Source: Idiomarina sp. X4 (GTDB taxonomy: Bacteria; Pseudomonadota; Gammaproteobacteria; Enterobacterales; Alteromonadaceae). From it: a stretch of 64,000 bases of DNA. The translations under genes were made by a program, and so were the position numbers. The DNA is taken from the NCBI RefSeq assembly GCF_002808045.1, contig NZ_CP025000.1, positions 1,798,001-1,862,000 on the forward strand, written 5' to 3'. Numbering within the stretch: position 1 is the stretch's first letter; the number at the start of each line of letters is the position of its first letter. The notes beneath the pieces are model-generated. The model worked only from the letters and a program-made list of their open reading frames with translations. It ran no database searches and was not told the origin of the DNA. Positions 46,611 to 56,361 of the stretch are shown here, in pieces.

Positions 46611-49460
46611 TTAAAGAGCGTTGATTTTCTCCTGTTGCTCTTTAAGCTGTTTTAAAGTTGCTTCAGCCTCAGCAAGCTTTTCACGCTCTTTTGCTATAAC
46701 GGCTTCAGGCGCTTTACTCACAAAGTTTTCGTTGCTGAGTTTACCATTAAGGCGCTGCCATTCTTTCTCAGCCTTTTCAATAGCCTTCTGCAAGCGTTGT
46801 AGCTCAGCGTCCTTGTCGATTAAACCAGCCATTGGAATGTGCAACTTCAAGCTATCAACCAGTGCCGTCATGCTGGCAGGTGCGCCATCATCGCTGTCAA
46901 TAAACTCAATAGATTCAAGCTTGGCCAGACTGCTCAGGAAGCTCTCATTATTCTCGATACGCCCCCTGGCCATCGTATCCGCGTTCGACAGCAGTAATGG
47001 TAATGGCTTATTCGGCGATAAGTCCATTTCACCACGAATGTTACGAACAGCCAGAATTACCCGTTTCAACCACTCCATATCAAGCATGGCTTGCTCGTTA
47101 ACGGAGCTTTGTATCTGTGGAAATGGCTGCAACATAATGGTATCGCCTTCAACGCCCGCCAATGGTTTAACACGCAGCCAAATGGTTTCGGTGATATACG
47201 GCATAATAGGATGCAGTAACCGCAGTAACTGTTCAAGAATGCTAACCAGCGTGTGTCGAGTCCCTCGTTGCTGAACATCGGTGCCGTTTTGCAATACTGG
47301 TTTGGTTAGCTCCAAATACCAGTCGCAGAATTGGTTCCAGGTAAATTCGTAAGCAATGGCTGCGGCTTGGTCGAAACGGTAACTATCGAGCGCTTGTCGG
47401 AACTCTTTCACGGTGCTGTTAAAGCGCGCAATAATCCATTCGTCGGCCAGAGACAATGTCATGTCATCACCGCTTTGGCCACAGTCGTGCTCTTCGGTGT
47501 TCATAAGTACAAAACGGCTGGCGTTCCAAAGCTTGTTGCAGAAGTTGCGATAGCCTTCCAGGCGTTTCATGTCCCAGTTGATATCACGACCCGTTGAGGC
47601 CAGTGCCGTCAACGTAAAGCGCAGCGCGTCGGTACCGTGTGCTGTAATGCCTTCCGGGAATTCAGCGCGAGTACGTTTTTCAATTTTTTCGCGCATTTTC
47701 GGTTGCATCATATTAGCGGTGCGCTTGGCGACTAGTTCGTCAGCGCTAATACCGTCAATCATGTCCAGAGGATCCAGTACGTTCCCCTTAGACTTAGACA
47801 TTTTCTGACCTTCTTCGTCACGAATAAGGCCAGTAACATACACCTTCTTGAAAGGTACCTGAGGTTTGCCCTCATCGTCCTTCATAAAGTGCATGGTCAT
47901 CATGATCATACGGGCAACCCAGAAGAAAATAATATCAAAGCCCGTCACCAACACATCGGTAGGGTGGAAGGTCTTTAAATCGTCAGTATTTTTTGGCCAG
48001 CCCAATGTCGAAAATGTCCACAACGCTGAAGAGAACCAGGTGTCCAAAACGTCTTCGTCTTGCTGCAATGCGGTGTCGCCAAGGTTATGTTTTTGACGAA
48101 CTTCCTCTTCGGTGCGCCCGACGTAAACATTGCCTTTATCATCGTACCACGCCGGTATCCGGTGCCCCCACCAGAGCTGACGTGAAATACACCAGTCCTG
48201 AATGTCTCGCATCCAGCTGAAGTACATGTTCTCGTACTGCTTTGGAACAAACTCGATACGACCGTCTTCTACGGCTTCGGTGGCTTGTTTCGCCAATGGT
48301 TCAACACGCACATACCATTGGTCAGTTAGGTGAGGCTCAATAGGCACACCACCACGGTCGCCATAAGGAACTTTGTTGGTGTGCTTTTCAATCTTTTCCA
48401 GTAGTCCAAGCTCTTCGAACTCGTCAATCAGCTGTTTGCGCGCCTCAAAACGCTCTTTTCCGGCGTACTGACTCGGCAAGGTTCCGTCAAAACCGTCAAG
48501 TTCTTCCATGGCTTCGCCGGTACTGGTGTATAAGCCTGCTTTTGCCATGACATGTGCGGTGTCATCAAAAATAGAGATCATGCCGGTTTGGTGGCGTTTA
48601 CCAATCTCGTAATCGTTAAAGTCATGCGCTGGCGTTACTTTCACGCAACCAGTACCAAACTCACTATCTACATGGTGATCGGCCACGATAGGAATTCGGC
48701 GGTTTACGATAGGCAGGTTAATGTGCTTTCCGACTAAATGTCCGAAGCGCTCATCGTCTGGGTGTACGGCAACGCAAACATCGCCTAACATGGTTTCCGG
48801 GCGCGTAGTCGCAACAACAAGGTGGTCTTTGCCGTCTTCTGTCGTAGCGTCATCAGCGAGCGGATAGCGTAAGTACCAGATGGAGCCCTGTTGTTCTTTG
48901 TTTTCGACTTCCAAATCTGAAATCGCGGTTTGCAATGCCGGATCCCAATTCACCAGGCGCTTGCCCCGATAAATTAAGTTTTCTTCGTGCAGTTTTACAA
49001 ACACTTCGCGAACGGCGTCAGACAAGCCTTCGTCCATGGTAAAACGCTCGCGGTCCCAGTCTACCGAGTCGCCCAGGCGACGCATCTGCTGAGTGATGGT
49101 ACCGCCGGACTGATGCTTCCATTCCCAAATTTTGTCAATGAAGGCGTCACGTCCTAACTCTTGGCGTGTTTGGTTTTGAGCGGCTAACTGACGCTCCACG
49201 ACCATTTGTGTTGCAATGCCGGCGTGGTCTGAGCCCACCTGCCAGAGAGTGTTTTTACCATCCATACGCTGATAGCGAATGAGCGTGTCCATAATGGTGT
49301 GCTGGAATGCGTGCCCCATGTGCAGACTGCCCGTAACATTGGGTGGGGGAATCATAATGGAGTAAGAGTCGCCTTGACCGCTTGGTTTAAAGTACCCTTT
49401 TTCTTCCCATTGTTGGTAAAGGTTTTGCTCTATGTCTGCGGGGGAATATGTTTTATCCAT
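46611..49460 (-). CDS. valS: Valyl-tRNA synthetase
   Basis: A 949-residue class I synthetase with the HIGH-type motif [15 protein letters not shown] near residue 40, the editing (CP1) domain with [10 protein letters not shown], the [14 protein letters not shown] motif, an anticodon-binding domain, and a C-terminal coiled coil ([20 protein letters not shown]) that contacts tRNA. Its length matches E. coli ValS. It starts seven bases after the holC stop. The holC-valS pairing is conserved. Confidence 0.98.
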   Translation of the reverse strand: MDKTYSPADIEQNLYQQWEEKGYFKPSGQGDSYSIMIPPPNVTGSLHMGHAFQHTIMDTLIRYQRMDGKNTLWQVGSDHAGIATQMVVERQLAAQNQTRQELGRDAFIDKIWEWKHQSGGTITQQMRRLGDSVDWDRERFTMDEGLSDAVREVFVKLHEENLIYRGKRLVNWDPALQTAISDLEVENKEQQGSIWYLRYPLADDATTEDGKDHLVVATTRPETMLGDVCVAVHPDDERFGHLVGKHINLPIVNRRIPIVADHHVDSEFGTGCVKVTPAHDFNDYEIGKRHQTGMISIFDDTAHVMAKAGLYTSTGEAMEELDGFDGTLPSQYAGKERFEARKQLIDEFEELGLLEKIEKHTNKVPYGDRGGVPIEPHLTDQWYVRVEPLAKQATEAVEDGRIEFVPKQYENMYFSWMRDIQDWCISRQLWWGHRIPAWYDDKGNVYVGRTEEEVRQKHNLGDTALQQDEDVLDTWFSSALWTFSTLGWPKNTDDLKTFHPTDVLVTGFDIIFFWVARMIMMTMHFMKDDEGKPQVPFKKVYVTGLIRDEEGQKMSKSKGNVLDPLDMIDGISADELVAKRTANMMQPKMREKIEKRTRAEFPEGITAHGTDALRFTLTALASTGRDINWDMKRLEGYRNFCNKLWNASRFVLMNTEEHDCGQSGDDMTLSLADEWIIARFNSTVKEFRQALDSYRFDQAAAIAYEFTWNQFCDWYLELTKPVLQNGTDVQQRGTRHTLVSILEQLLRLLHPIMPYITETIWLRVKPLAGVEGDTIMLQPFPQIQSSVNEQAMLDMEWLKRVILAVRNIRGEMDLSPNKPLPLLLSNADTMARGRIENNESFLSSLAKLESIEFIDSDDGAPASMTALVDSLKLHIPMAGLIDKDAELQRLQKAIEKAEKEWQRLNGKLSNENFVSKAPEAVIAKEREKLAEAEATLKQLKEQQEKINAL

Positions 49461-49467
49461 AATGACC

Positions 49468-49917
49468 TTACTTCTGTTCGGATATCAGGGGTACGGTGTG
49501 CATTTGGCAACCGCGAGCCCGGTAATGTTTGTAACGTTCTCTGGCAACTGCTTTGCCATCATCTGAAGCAGGCACAATGTCATACAGTTGCTGACTTTGC
49601 TGTGCCTGTACAGGTACTTCATTGGCTAAGTTGAATAGCGCGTAGCCTGGTCGTGTTGATCCAGGCTCGCTCTGCGGCCAGCCAATTTCCACCGGTGAGC
49701 CGGTCGCGGCGCCTTCACCTACTAGATTATGAGGAATAAAGGCATCTGCAGGCCGCTGCCATAATAACTCATCTAACGCTTCAGCCTGAGCCTGGTTTTG
49801 AGCCCAGACCCGTAGCCGTTTATGTTTTCTGTAAAGTTCAGCGATCTTATCGCAAATTAACGCAGTTTGCTCATCCTCTGACGCTTCCGGCATCAGAAAA
49901 AACGTAGCTGAGGGCAT
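49468..49917 (-). CDS. holC: DNA polymerase III chi subunit
   Basis: A 149-residue clamp-loader accessory protein. The family pattern is visible: [55 protein letters not shown] and GSPVEIGWP, then YKHYRARGC near the C-terminus. Chi links the clamp loader to single-strand binding protein. It sits between pepA (a one-base gap) and valS, exactly as in E. coli. Confidence 0.95.
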   Translation of the reverse strand: MPSATFFLMPEASEDEQTALICDKIAELYRKHKRLRVWAQNQAQAEALDELLWQRPADAFIPHNLVGEGAATGSPVEIGWPQSEPGSTRPGYALFNLANEVPVQAQQSQQLYDIVPASDDGKAVARERYKHYRARGCQMHTVPLISEQK

Positions 49918-49918
49918 A

Positions 49919-51424
49919 TTATTCGACCGCCTCGTTCGAGCATCGGTTAATTAAGAACTGGGTCAATAACGGCACCGGGCGCCCGGTAGAACCTTTTTCT
50001 TTGCCGCCTTGCCAAGCTGTGCCGGCGATATCCATGTGCGCCCAGTTGTACTTTTTGGTGAAGCGAGACAAGAAGCAGGCCGCTGTTATTGTGCCTGCCT
50101 CACGACCACCAATGTTGGCCATATCAGCAAATGGGCTGTCGAGCATCGGCTGATATTCGTCCCATAACGGCATCCGCCATGCTTTATCGCCACTTTGCTG
50201 GGCGGCATTCAGAATTTCGTGAGCAAGCGGGTTGTGTTGACTCAGTACCGCTGAAGCGTGACTTCCCAGAGCAATAACGCAGGCACCGGTGAGTGTCGCC
50301 AAATCAATAACTGAGTCGGGCTCGAAACGCTCTACGTAGGTGAGTGTATCGCATAGTACCAGACGACCTTCTGCGTCAGTATTCAGGACTTCTACCGTTT
50401 GCCCACTCATCGTGGTTAGAATGTCACCCGGGCGATACGCTTTGCCGTCGGGCATATTTTCACAGCCGGCGACAGCGCCAATGACATTTACTGGAAGCTG
50501 CAATTCAGCCAGTGCCTGCATCGCGCCTAATACACCGGCGGCACCGCCCATGTCGTACTTCATCTCATCCATATTGGCGGATGGTTTTATTGAAATACCG
50601 CCGGAGTCAAATGTTAGACCTTTACCGACCAATACGATTGGTGCTTGATCATCAGGAGCGCCTTTATAATGCATTAAAGTGAGCACTGATTCATGTTCTG
50701 AACCTCTGCCAACCGCTAAGTAGGCGTTCATGCCCAGCTTTTCCATCTCAGCTTCTTCAACCGTTGTGATGCTTAAATTATCGTAGTTTTCGGCCATTGC
50801 TTTGGCTTGCTCAGCGAGATAGCGGGGCGTACAAATGTTCGGTGGCATGTTAGCAACGTTACGGCACACGTCCATACCAGTAGAGACGGCCAGACCGTGC
50901 TGCACGGCTTGCTCACCTAACGTGAGTTCTTTTCGGCTGGGCACATTAAAGACTAATTTGCGCAGCGGACGGCGCGGCTCTTCTTTCTTACTTTTTAATT
51001 CATTGAAGTTATACAAGGCCCCACGCGCAGCTTCCACAGCTTGTCTGACTTTCCAGTAGGTATCGCGACCTTTTACGTGCAGTTCACTTAAAAAGCATAC
51101 CGCTTCCATGGAGCCGGTTTCGTTTAATGTATTTATGGTACGTGCGATAATTTGACGATACTGTCGCTCGTCGAGCTCGCGTTCTTTACCACAGCCAACC
51201 AGCAGTACTCGTTCAGCTAAAATATTGGGAACGTGATGCAATAACAGAACTTGCCCCGATTTCCCCTCTAAGTCACCGCGGCGCAATAAGTTGCTTAAAT
51301 AGCCATCACTGACCTTGTCCAGCTGTTCTGCCACACCCGATAACCGACGGGGTTCAAAGACACCTACGACAATACACGCAGAACGTTGTTTTTCCGGATT
51401 ACCACTTTTGACGCTGAACTCCAT
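49919..51424 (-). CDS. pepA: Leucyl aminopeptidase PepA
   Basis: A 501-residue M17 aminopeptidase. The two-metal active site motifs are [32 protein letters not shown], the signature [10 protein letters not shown], and [20 protein letters not shown] at the C-terminus. It removes N-terminal residues from peptides; the E. coli protein also binds DNA in Xer recombination and in control of carAB. It leads the pepA-holC-valS unit and is divergent from lptF, a conserved arrangement. Confidence 0.97.
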   Translation of the reverse strand: MEFSVKSGNPEKQRSACIVVGVFEPRRLSGVAEQLDKVSDGYLSNLLRRGDLEGKSGQVLLLHHVPNILAERVLLVGCGKERELDERQYRQIIARTINTLNETGSMEAVCFLSELHVKGRDTYWKVRQAVEAARGALYNFNELKSKKEEPRRPLRKLVFNVPSRKELTLGEQAVQHGLAVSTGMDVCRNVANMPPNICTPRYLAEQAKAMAENYDNLSITTVEEAEMEKLGMNAYLAVGRGSEHESVLTLMHYKGAPDDQAPIVLVGKGLTFDSGGISIKPSANMDEMKYDMGGAAGVLGAMQALAELQLPVNVIGAVAGCENMPDGKAYRPGDILTTMSGQTVEVLNTDAEGRLVLCDTLTYVERFEPDSVIDLATLTGACVIALGSHASAVLSQHNPLAHEILNAAQQSGDKAWRMPLWDEYQPMLDSPFADMANIGGREAGTITAACFLSRFTKKYNWAHMDIAGTAWQGGKEKGSTGRPVPLLTQFLINRCSNEAVE

Positions 51425-51559
51425 GACAGTGCTCCTGTTTCAGGTGGCTTTAATGCCTGCTATAGTTTAGCTCTTTAGACATTTTGTTGTTAAAATAACA
51501 AGTTTACTTAAAAATCGCAGCTATTCCAGTAAAAACCTAAGTTACATGAGTGATTGTTA

Positions 51560-52666
51560 GTGCGCATATTTCGGTATTTAATCAGTGAAACACTAAAGTC
51601 ACAGCTTGCTGTGCTTTTTATTCTGATGGCTATTTTTGTCAGTCAGAAGTTTGTACGTGTCTTGTCGGATGCTTCTGAGGGCGATATTCCCGGCAGTGTC
51701 ATTTTTCAATTGTTATCGCTGAATTTACCAGCATTACTGGCGTTAATTCTTCCGCTCAGTTTATTTCTGGGTATTTTGCTGGCTCATGGGCGCATATACG
51801 CTGACAATGAAATGACAATCTTGCATGCTTGTGGTGTCAGCGAATGGTATGTGACTCGGGTGACATTGGTTCTATCGTTGATTCTGGCATTGGTGACCGG
51901 CGCATTGACTTTATGGTTAGTACCCTGGGCGCTAGAGCAGGAACAACAAGTTGAAGAAAAAGCCCGTTCGGAGAGTGGTCTGACGGCGCTAATGCCCGGA
52001 CGCTTCCAACAAGCCAGTAACCAAAAAGCGGTTATTTTTGTGCAAGACGTTAACGAAGACGGTCAGCTTGAGGAAATCTTTGTTGCTCAACATAGCCACG
52101 AAGGGGATGAGTTACGCTCAGGCAGTGTCGTGATGGCTAAAACGGGGAATGTGATCAGTGAAGACAGTGGCTCTCAATGGCTAGAGTTGGGTGAGGGGCA
52201 TCGTTACTCCGGCGATCAGAACAGCTATCAGACCATGACTTTTGACAACTATCGCTTGCAAATAAAGGAACAGGAAACGGATAGCCAGGCCCGAAAACTG
52301 GAGAACTACTCAACACTGGAGTTATTGGAAACACCGGGTAATGCAGCGGTCGCAGAATTCCAATGGCGAATCGCAATACCTTTGGCTATGCCGTTATTAA
52401 CGCTGATAGCGGTTCCCTTAAGCCGAGTAAATCCAAGGCAAGGAAAATTTGCCCGTATGGCGCCTGCGTTTTTAATTTATCTTGGTTACTTCCTTGTGCT
52501 TATGGCCGCGAAAGCTGCAGTAAGAGATGGTGTTATTCCGTCGTTGATAGGACTTTGGTGGATTCATTTCATTTTGTTGATTTTTGGCTTTATTTTAATT
52601 GGTAAAGGTCGGCCGTTGGGCTTAAAGCTCTTGTCACGTTTCAGTGTCCGGAATAAGCGAGGTTAA
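51560..52666 (+). CDS. lptF: LPS export ABC transporter permease LptF
   Basis: A 368-residue inner membrane component of the LptB2FG transporter that extracts LPS for export. It starts MRIFRYLISETLKSQLAVLFIL. Three N-terminal helices are followed by a periplasmic beta-jellyroll domain (residues about 130-260) and three C-terminal helices. The conserved HACGVSEW coupling-helix motif is present. The start is GTG at 51560, chosen by similarity to E. coli LptF; a TTG two codons earlier is in frame. lptG follows two bases after the stop. Confidence 0.95.
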   Translation: MRIFRYLISETLKSQLAVLFILMAIFVSQKFVRVLSDASEGDIPGSVIFQLLSLNLPALLALILPLSLFLGILLAHGRIYADNEMTILHACGVSEWYVTRVTLVLSLILALVTGALTLWLVPWALEQEQQVEEKARSESGLTALMPGRFQQASNQKAVIFVQDVNEDGQLEEIFVAQHSHEGDELRSGSVVMAKTGNVISEDSGSQWLELGEGHRYSGDQNSYQTMTFDNYRLQIKEQETDSQARKLENYSTLELLETPGNAAVAEFQWRIAIPLAMPLLTLIAVPLSRVNPRQGKFARMAPAFLIYLGYFLVLMAAKAAVRDGVIPSLIGLWWIHFILLIFGFILIGKGRPLGLKLLSRFSVRNKRG

Positions 52667-52668
52667 CG

Positions 52669-53739
52669 ATGTTGAGCATTCTGGATAAGTACATTGGCCT
52701 GACGGTATTAAAAACTTCCTTAATGAGTCTTGCTGTTCTAACAGGACTGTCTGCACTGATAAGGTTTGTGGAGCAGTTAAAGGCAGTAGGGCGGGGGAGT
52801 TACGACACTCTCGATGCAGCATTATTCGTGTTTTATAGTTTACCTCGTGACGTCGAATTGTTTTTTCCTATGGCGGCGTTGCTTGGCGGGTTAATTGGTG
52901 TTGGCTTGTTGGCCAGCAACTCTGAATTAGTGGTGATGTTGGCGGCAGGCCGCTCCCGGCTCAATATCATAGCGGCGGTAATGAAAGTCGCCATTATTAT
53001 GATGGTCGCTGTCATGGCTATTGGTGAATGGGTGGCTCCTCCTATGGAATCGACAGGCCGGGCCATTCGTTCGCAGGAGATTTCCGGAGGCAGTCTAATT
53101 TCAGCTCAGCAAGGTGTCTGGGCAAAGGATGGGTCAGACTTTATCAATATCGGTGAAGTTGAAGATACGGGGCGCCTTAATAACGTTATTATTTATGATT
53201 TTGACGAAAGTCGTAAATTGCAGAAAGCGACCTATGCGCAAACCGCGCTGTTTATAAATGGTGCCTGGCGTATGCAAGATGTAGTGATTACCGAGCTAGG
53301 TGAAAGTCGAGTCAATTCAACCAGAAAAAGTAGTGTTCAATGGCAGTCAACGTTAACGCCCGATAAATTAGGTGTGGTTACCATAAAGCCTGAGTCGCTC
53401 TCGATTTCCGGGCTATTAGATTATTTGAACTATCTGGAATTAAATCAGCAGTCCGCAAAACGTTATGAGCTTGCGTTATGGCGTAAATTGCTAGCCCCCA
53501 TAACCGTTGCTGTCATGCTGCTGGTCGCGCTTTCGTTTATCTTTGGACCACTCCGCTCCACTACCATGGGAGCTCGTATTTTACTTGGGGTTATTACTGG
53601 TTTTGGCTTCCACGTTAGTAATGAGATATTTGGCCCGCTAGCGCAGGTCTACCAAATACCGGCATTTCTTGGGGCATTGCTACCGAGTATTGTCTTTGCC
53701 GGCTTGGCAGTTTACTTCATGCAGAAAAAAACGGGATAA
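52669..53739 (+). CDS. lptG: LPS export ABC transporter permease LptG
   Basis: A 356-residue partner of LptF with the same six-helix plus periplasmic jellyroll plan. Conserved segments are MLSILDKYIGLTVLKTSLMSL, FVEQLKAVGRGSYDTLDA, PMAALLGGLIGVGLLA, SELVVMLAAGRSRL and the C-terminal FGPLRSTTMGARILLGVITG. It forms an operon with lptF. A hairpin that includes the stop of the convergent RDD gene lies ten bases after it. Confidence 0.95.
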   Translation: MLSILDKYIGLTVLKTSLMSLAVLTGLSALIRFVEQLKAVGRGSYDTLDAALFVFYSLPRDVELFFPMAALLGGLIGVGLLASNSELVVMLAAGRSRLNIIAAVMKVAIIMMVAVMAIGEWVAPPMESTGRAIRSQEISGGSLISAQQGVWAKDGSDFINIGEVEDTGRLNNVIIYDFDESRKLQKATYAQTALFINGAWRMQDVVITELGESRVNSTRKSSVQWQSTLTPDKLGVVTIKPESLSISGLLDYLNYLELNQQSAKRYELALWRKLLAPITVAVMLLVALSFIFGPLRSTTMGARILLGVITGFGFHVSNEIFGPLAQVYQIPAFLGALLPSIVFAGLAVYFMQKKTG

Positions 53740-53748
53740 AACATACAA

Positions 53749-53774
53749 TGGAACGAGGGTTAGAGCTCGTTCCA
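53749..53774. terminator. Hairpin between convergent lptG and RDD gene
   Basis: A perfect 9-bp stem TGGAACGAG / CTCGTTCCA with an eight-base loop. Its right arm is formed by the last codons of the RDD gene. A T-rich but interrupted run follows on the minus strand. Confidence 0.5.
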
Positions 53775-54269
53775 GTAAAATAATTGATTCGCTTCTTTGG
53801 ATAAGGTTACAACCTCTGTACCAGCTGCATAATCATGCCAGGCTCGGCGATTTTTAAAGTCGACCAAAACCCACAGGTTTCCAAGCCCTGCACAGCAAGT
53901 CAGTAGACGAATAATGGTCTGTTTTAATGTTAAGCGGCTGCCATCGCGGTTTTGTAATTTAAGACGCCAGGCTCTCATACCAATGGTTTGGCCTGAGCGT
54001 TTCCAGAACCAACCAAAGAAGATAGTTAATACACTGATTAGGTAAATGCTGTACCACGGTCCCTGAGCAAGCCATCCGGCATGATCCATTCCTTCTGTCA
54101 GCTGAACCCAATCTAACGCGGTTAAGGCAGCGGCCAAGCCTAACGCCAACGCTGACGCGAGCATGATAATAGCGACAGCCACCAAAAAGTCGTATACCCA
54201 GGCCGCTAAGCGACGGAGGAAACCTGCGCTTGGAAAACTGGCGTGTAATTCTTGAGCGTTTGATGTCAT
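53760..54269 (-). CDS. RDD family membrane protein
   Basis: A 169-residue inner membrane protein with three hydrophobic segments and the RDD family hallmarks: an Arg near the first helix (FLRRLAAWVYDFLVAVAI), the central GQTIGMRAWRLKLQNRDGSRL, and LLTCCAGLGNLWVLVDFKNRRAWHD. Family members have been proposed to move ions or small solutes, but no firm role is known. It is a single gene convergent with lptG and followed by the tRNA-Leu gene in the opposite direction. Confidence 0.9.
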   Translation of the reverse strand: MTSNAQELHASFPSAGFLRRLAAWVYDFLVAVAIIMLASALALGLAAALTALDWVQLTEGMDHAGWLAQGPWYSIYLISVLTIFFGWFWKRSGQTIGMRAWRLKLQNRDGSRLTLKQTIIRLLTCCAGLGNLWVLVDFKNRRAWHDYAAGTEVVTLSKEANQLFYWNEL

Positions 54270-54405
54270 TGTTGAGTGTTAGCTGTTTTTGATGGGTACT
54301 ATACTAACACGGTAGATGGCGGGTGACATTAAGTGCCGTTTCAACGCAATGTGGTTAATGAATCATCAGTCAGAAGGGAGAAAGACACTTTTCGATAATT
54401 TTCGC

Positions 54406-54433
54406 TTGATTAGCTAAGTATCGCGGGTATAAT
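54406..54433 (+). promoter_or_regulatory. Sigma-70 promoter of tRNA-Leu
   Basis: TTGATT at 54406-54411 and a perfect TATAAT at 54428-54433 are 16 bp apart and are followed by a GC-rich discriminator (CCCGACCCG). That discriminator is typical of stringently controlled stable-RNA promoters. Confidence 0.82.
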
Positions 54434-54474
54434 CCCGACCCGTTACCTTCCTTGGTAACTCACCCCGCAAAATT

Positions 54475-54559
54475 GGCGCTGTGGTGGAATTGGTAGACAC
54501 GCCTGATTCAAAATCAGGTTCCTTCGGGAGTGACGGTTCAAGTCCGTCCAGCGCCACCA
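54475..54559 (+). tRNA. tRNA-Leu (anticodon CAA)
   Basis: An 85-base gene folding as a class II tRNA. The acceptor stem GGCGCTG pairs with CAGCGCC, the D-arm contains TTGGTAGACAC, and the anticodon stem CCTGA/TCAGG holds loop TTCAAAA with anticodon CAA, which reads UUG. A long variable arm and T-arm GGTTCAAGTCC follow. The 3' CCA is encoded at 54557-54559. Confidence 0.97.
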
Positions 54560-54745
54560 TATATAAATCCTTTATTTACGTTAATAGCTTTCAGTCATTC
54601 GAGAGCCGATTTCTCGATCTTGTTTAAAAAAATTTAAAAATTGATTGATCCTTCTTAACGCTTTCTTTACATTCACCATTATGGCTTGACTAAGCCTATG
54701 TAATAAAAATGTTGATTTGGCTCAAGGCCTCTGAGGGAAAGTATT
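54560..54745 (+). other. Intergenic leader between tRNA-Leu and the eight-gene envelope operon
   Basis: The stretch is AT-rich. A small stem TCGAGA/TCTCGA (54599-54617) followed by TCTTGTTT may be a weak tRNA terminator. TTGACT (54686-54691) and TTTACA (54666-54671) are -35-like, but neither has a -10 at good spacing, so I cannot place the operon's promoter with confidence. A GAGGG ribosome-site-like sequence lies about ten bases before the ATG at 54746. Confidence 0.4.
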
Positions 54746-55432
54746 ATGAAAAAATGGATCGTTGCACCACTAGCCGCTGTTGTACTCAGTGCGTGTATGT
54801 CTACTTCAAATGAAAACGCCGCGACTTTAGACAGAAACCAGGCCGTTGCTGACCTTTCTGTGCAAATGGAAGAGCTCGGGTTTAGCCGTGTTGAAATTCA
54901 GCCGGGTGTTGATGAGTTTTTAAATATCTGTGCCTCTATCCTGGAGCGCCAATACAACGTTATGGGTGAGTATCGTACTCAGACAGAAAACTACGTTGAT
55001 GTACAAGCATTTTTAACGGCTCATCAGGGAAAATCAGAAGAAGAATTGCGAGCTGCGATCATAGCGTTTGACGAAAAAGCTCAAACGGAAGACGAAAAAA
55101 TAGGTCCAAAACTGACCGCTTATAACTCAGCAATCGAAGGTGTATCTGAGCAAAATACGAAATTAGCGACAGAAATTACCTTGCAACTAGCACAAGCTGC
55201 GATCATTTTAAGTGAGCACTCTACCACTGTTGCTAAGGCGGGCAGCTTAGGTCTGGTTTCAGGATGGATGAGCGGTAACGAACAAACTGCCGACAACAAC
55301 CTTGGTTTGGCTATCCTGCGTGCAAAAGATCAAATCGATTTAGCATCTGACGCCAACGAAATTATAACCCTAGAGCAAGAAACCATTGAAGCTATTAATT
55401 CGCTTCAAGAAGAGTTAGAAGCTAAAGGGTAA
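54746..55432 (+). CDS. Helical lipoprotein, first gene of an uncharacterised envelope operon
   Basis: A 228-residue lipoprotein with lipobox VLSAC (Cys17). The residue after the cysteine is Met rather than Asp, so by the enterobacterial rule it should go to the outer membrane. The mature part looks almost entirely helical and is rich in Glu, Ala and Gln (LSVQMEELGFSRVEIQ, EELRAAIIAFDEKAQTEDEK, ITLEQETIEAINSLQEELEAKG), which suggests coiled coil. One hydrophobic helix-like stretch (ITLQLAQAAIILSEHSTTV) lies in the middle. I do not recognise the family. The stop overlaps the next start by one base (TAATG), so translation is coupled. Confidence 0.8.
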   Translation: MKKWIVAPLAAVVLSACMSTSNENAATLDRNQAVADLSVQMEELGFSRVEIQPGVDEFLNICASILERQYNVMGEYRTQTENYVDVQAFLTAHQGKSEEELRAAIIAFDEKAQTEDEKIGPKLTAYNSAIEGVSEQNTKLATEITLQLAQAAIILSEHSTTVAKAGSLGLVSGWMSGNEQTADNNLGLAILRAKDQIDLASDANEIITLEQETIEAINSLQEELEAKG

Positions 55433-56361
55433 TGTCTATCCGTTATTGGGTGGTCATAATTATGACCACTTTCAGCTTTTCTATAGCCGCGCAAGAGCTG
55501 CCGGACTGGGTTTTCAAATCAGAAAATACCAGCGGGCAACTAATAGCTGTTGGTAGCGGTTCGTCGAATTCTGAAGCGAAACGCGCCGCAATAGCAGAAA
55601 TTATTGCTCAAGTCAGTCAGTCGGTGTCTGCTGAAAGCGTCTCTGTTTTTGAAAAGACGCCCGCAGAAACATCTCAATACTTTAAACAGTCGGTTATCAG
55701 TAGCACGCTTTCAATTGATGTGAATAAAGTGACTGTGACTAAGCAGTTTGTTGATAAAGCATCGGGCGTGAACTACGTGCAGGCGACTCTTAGTAAAGAT
55801 GAGGTGGTTCGATTTCTTCAGGATGAGCTGACTTCCCTGGCAACGCTGAATTTTCCTGCTCAGTCATCCGCGGTTGATAAGGTGCTTTGGGCATTGAAGT
55901 ATCGGGAAGCGAACAACTACGGATTGAGGCTTGAAAGAGCTCTGACCGGTTTGGACGCAGCCAATGATACGCTTAAAAATAAATTTCGAGACAATTTAAG
56001 TAAGGTCGCTGAGGTATGGCAGCGTTATGGTGTTCGAGTTATCGCTGACAGTTCGCTGCAACATCTTGCGGGAACCATTGATAAGCAACTCCCCTCCGCG
56101 ACAAAAACGGTTTTATGGTTACAGCTGAAGCCAAGCCATAAAACCAGACAGTACCAGGGCGCTTATCAACATAAATTGGATTTGAGCGCAGAGTTAACTC
56201 AGCCTCAGTCTCCTTTCAGAGTGTTTAGGCAAGAGCATATTTCTGTTGTCGGAACGGGCGCATCGGCAAACATGGCTCGAAACCATGCCTTAGAACAATT
56301 GCGTTCGATTTTAGATACCCCTATACAAAACTGGCTTTTTGAAAAAGGAAGTGAATTATGA
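55432..56361 (+). CDS. Exported LPP20-like protein
   Basis: A 309-residue protein with a signal peptide ending near FSIAAQ. The mature N-terminus, LPDWVFKSENTSG followed by LIAVGSGSSNSEAKRAAIAE, resembles the LPP20 lipoprotein domain: a PxWV start, a glycine-containing strand, then an Ala-rich helix. It has no lipidation cysteine. A second domain (about residues 155-300) ends in VVGTGASANMARNHALEQL, a similar strand-glycine-helix pattern that may be a repeat of the same fold. Coupled to its neighbours by overlaps of one base upstream and four bases downstream (ATGA). Function is unknown. The family link is by eye. Confidence 0.75.
   Translation: MSIRYWVVIIMTTFSFSIAAQELPDWVFKSENTSGQLIAVGSGSSNSEAKRAAIAEIIAQVSQSVSAESVSVFEKTPAETSQYFKQSVISSTLSIDVNKVTVTKQFVDKASGVNYVQATLSKDEVVRFLQDELTSLATLNFPAQSSAVDKVLWALKYREANNYGLRLERALTGLDAANDTLKNKFRDNLSKVAEVWQRYGVRVIADSSLQHLAGTIDKQLPSATKTVLWLQLKPSHKTRQYQGAYQHKLDLSAELTQPQSPFRVFRQEHISVVGTGASANMARNHALEQLRSILDTPIQNWLFEKGSEL

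Noticed and set aside
46621-47274. A 217-codon open frame antisense to valS
   Set aside because: It lies wholly inside valS, is rich in Ser/Arg/Leu as expected for a reverse-strand shadow, and has no family motif or ribosome site.
54599-54617. A strong terminator after tRNA-Leu
   Set aside because: The TCGAGA/TCTCGA stem is only six pairs, with an interrupted T-run. It may be functional, but I could not support it as a confident feature.
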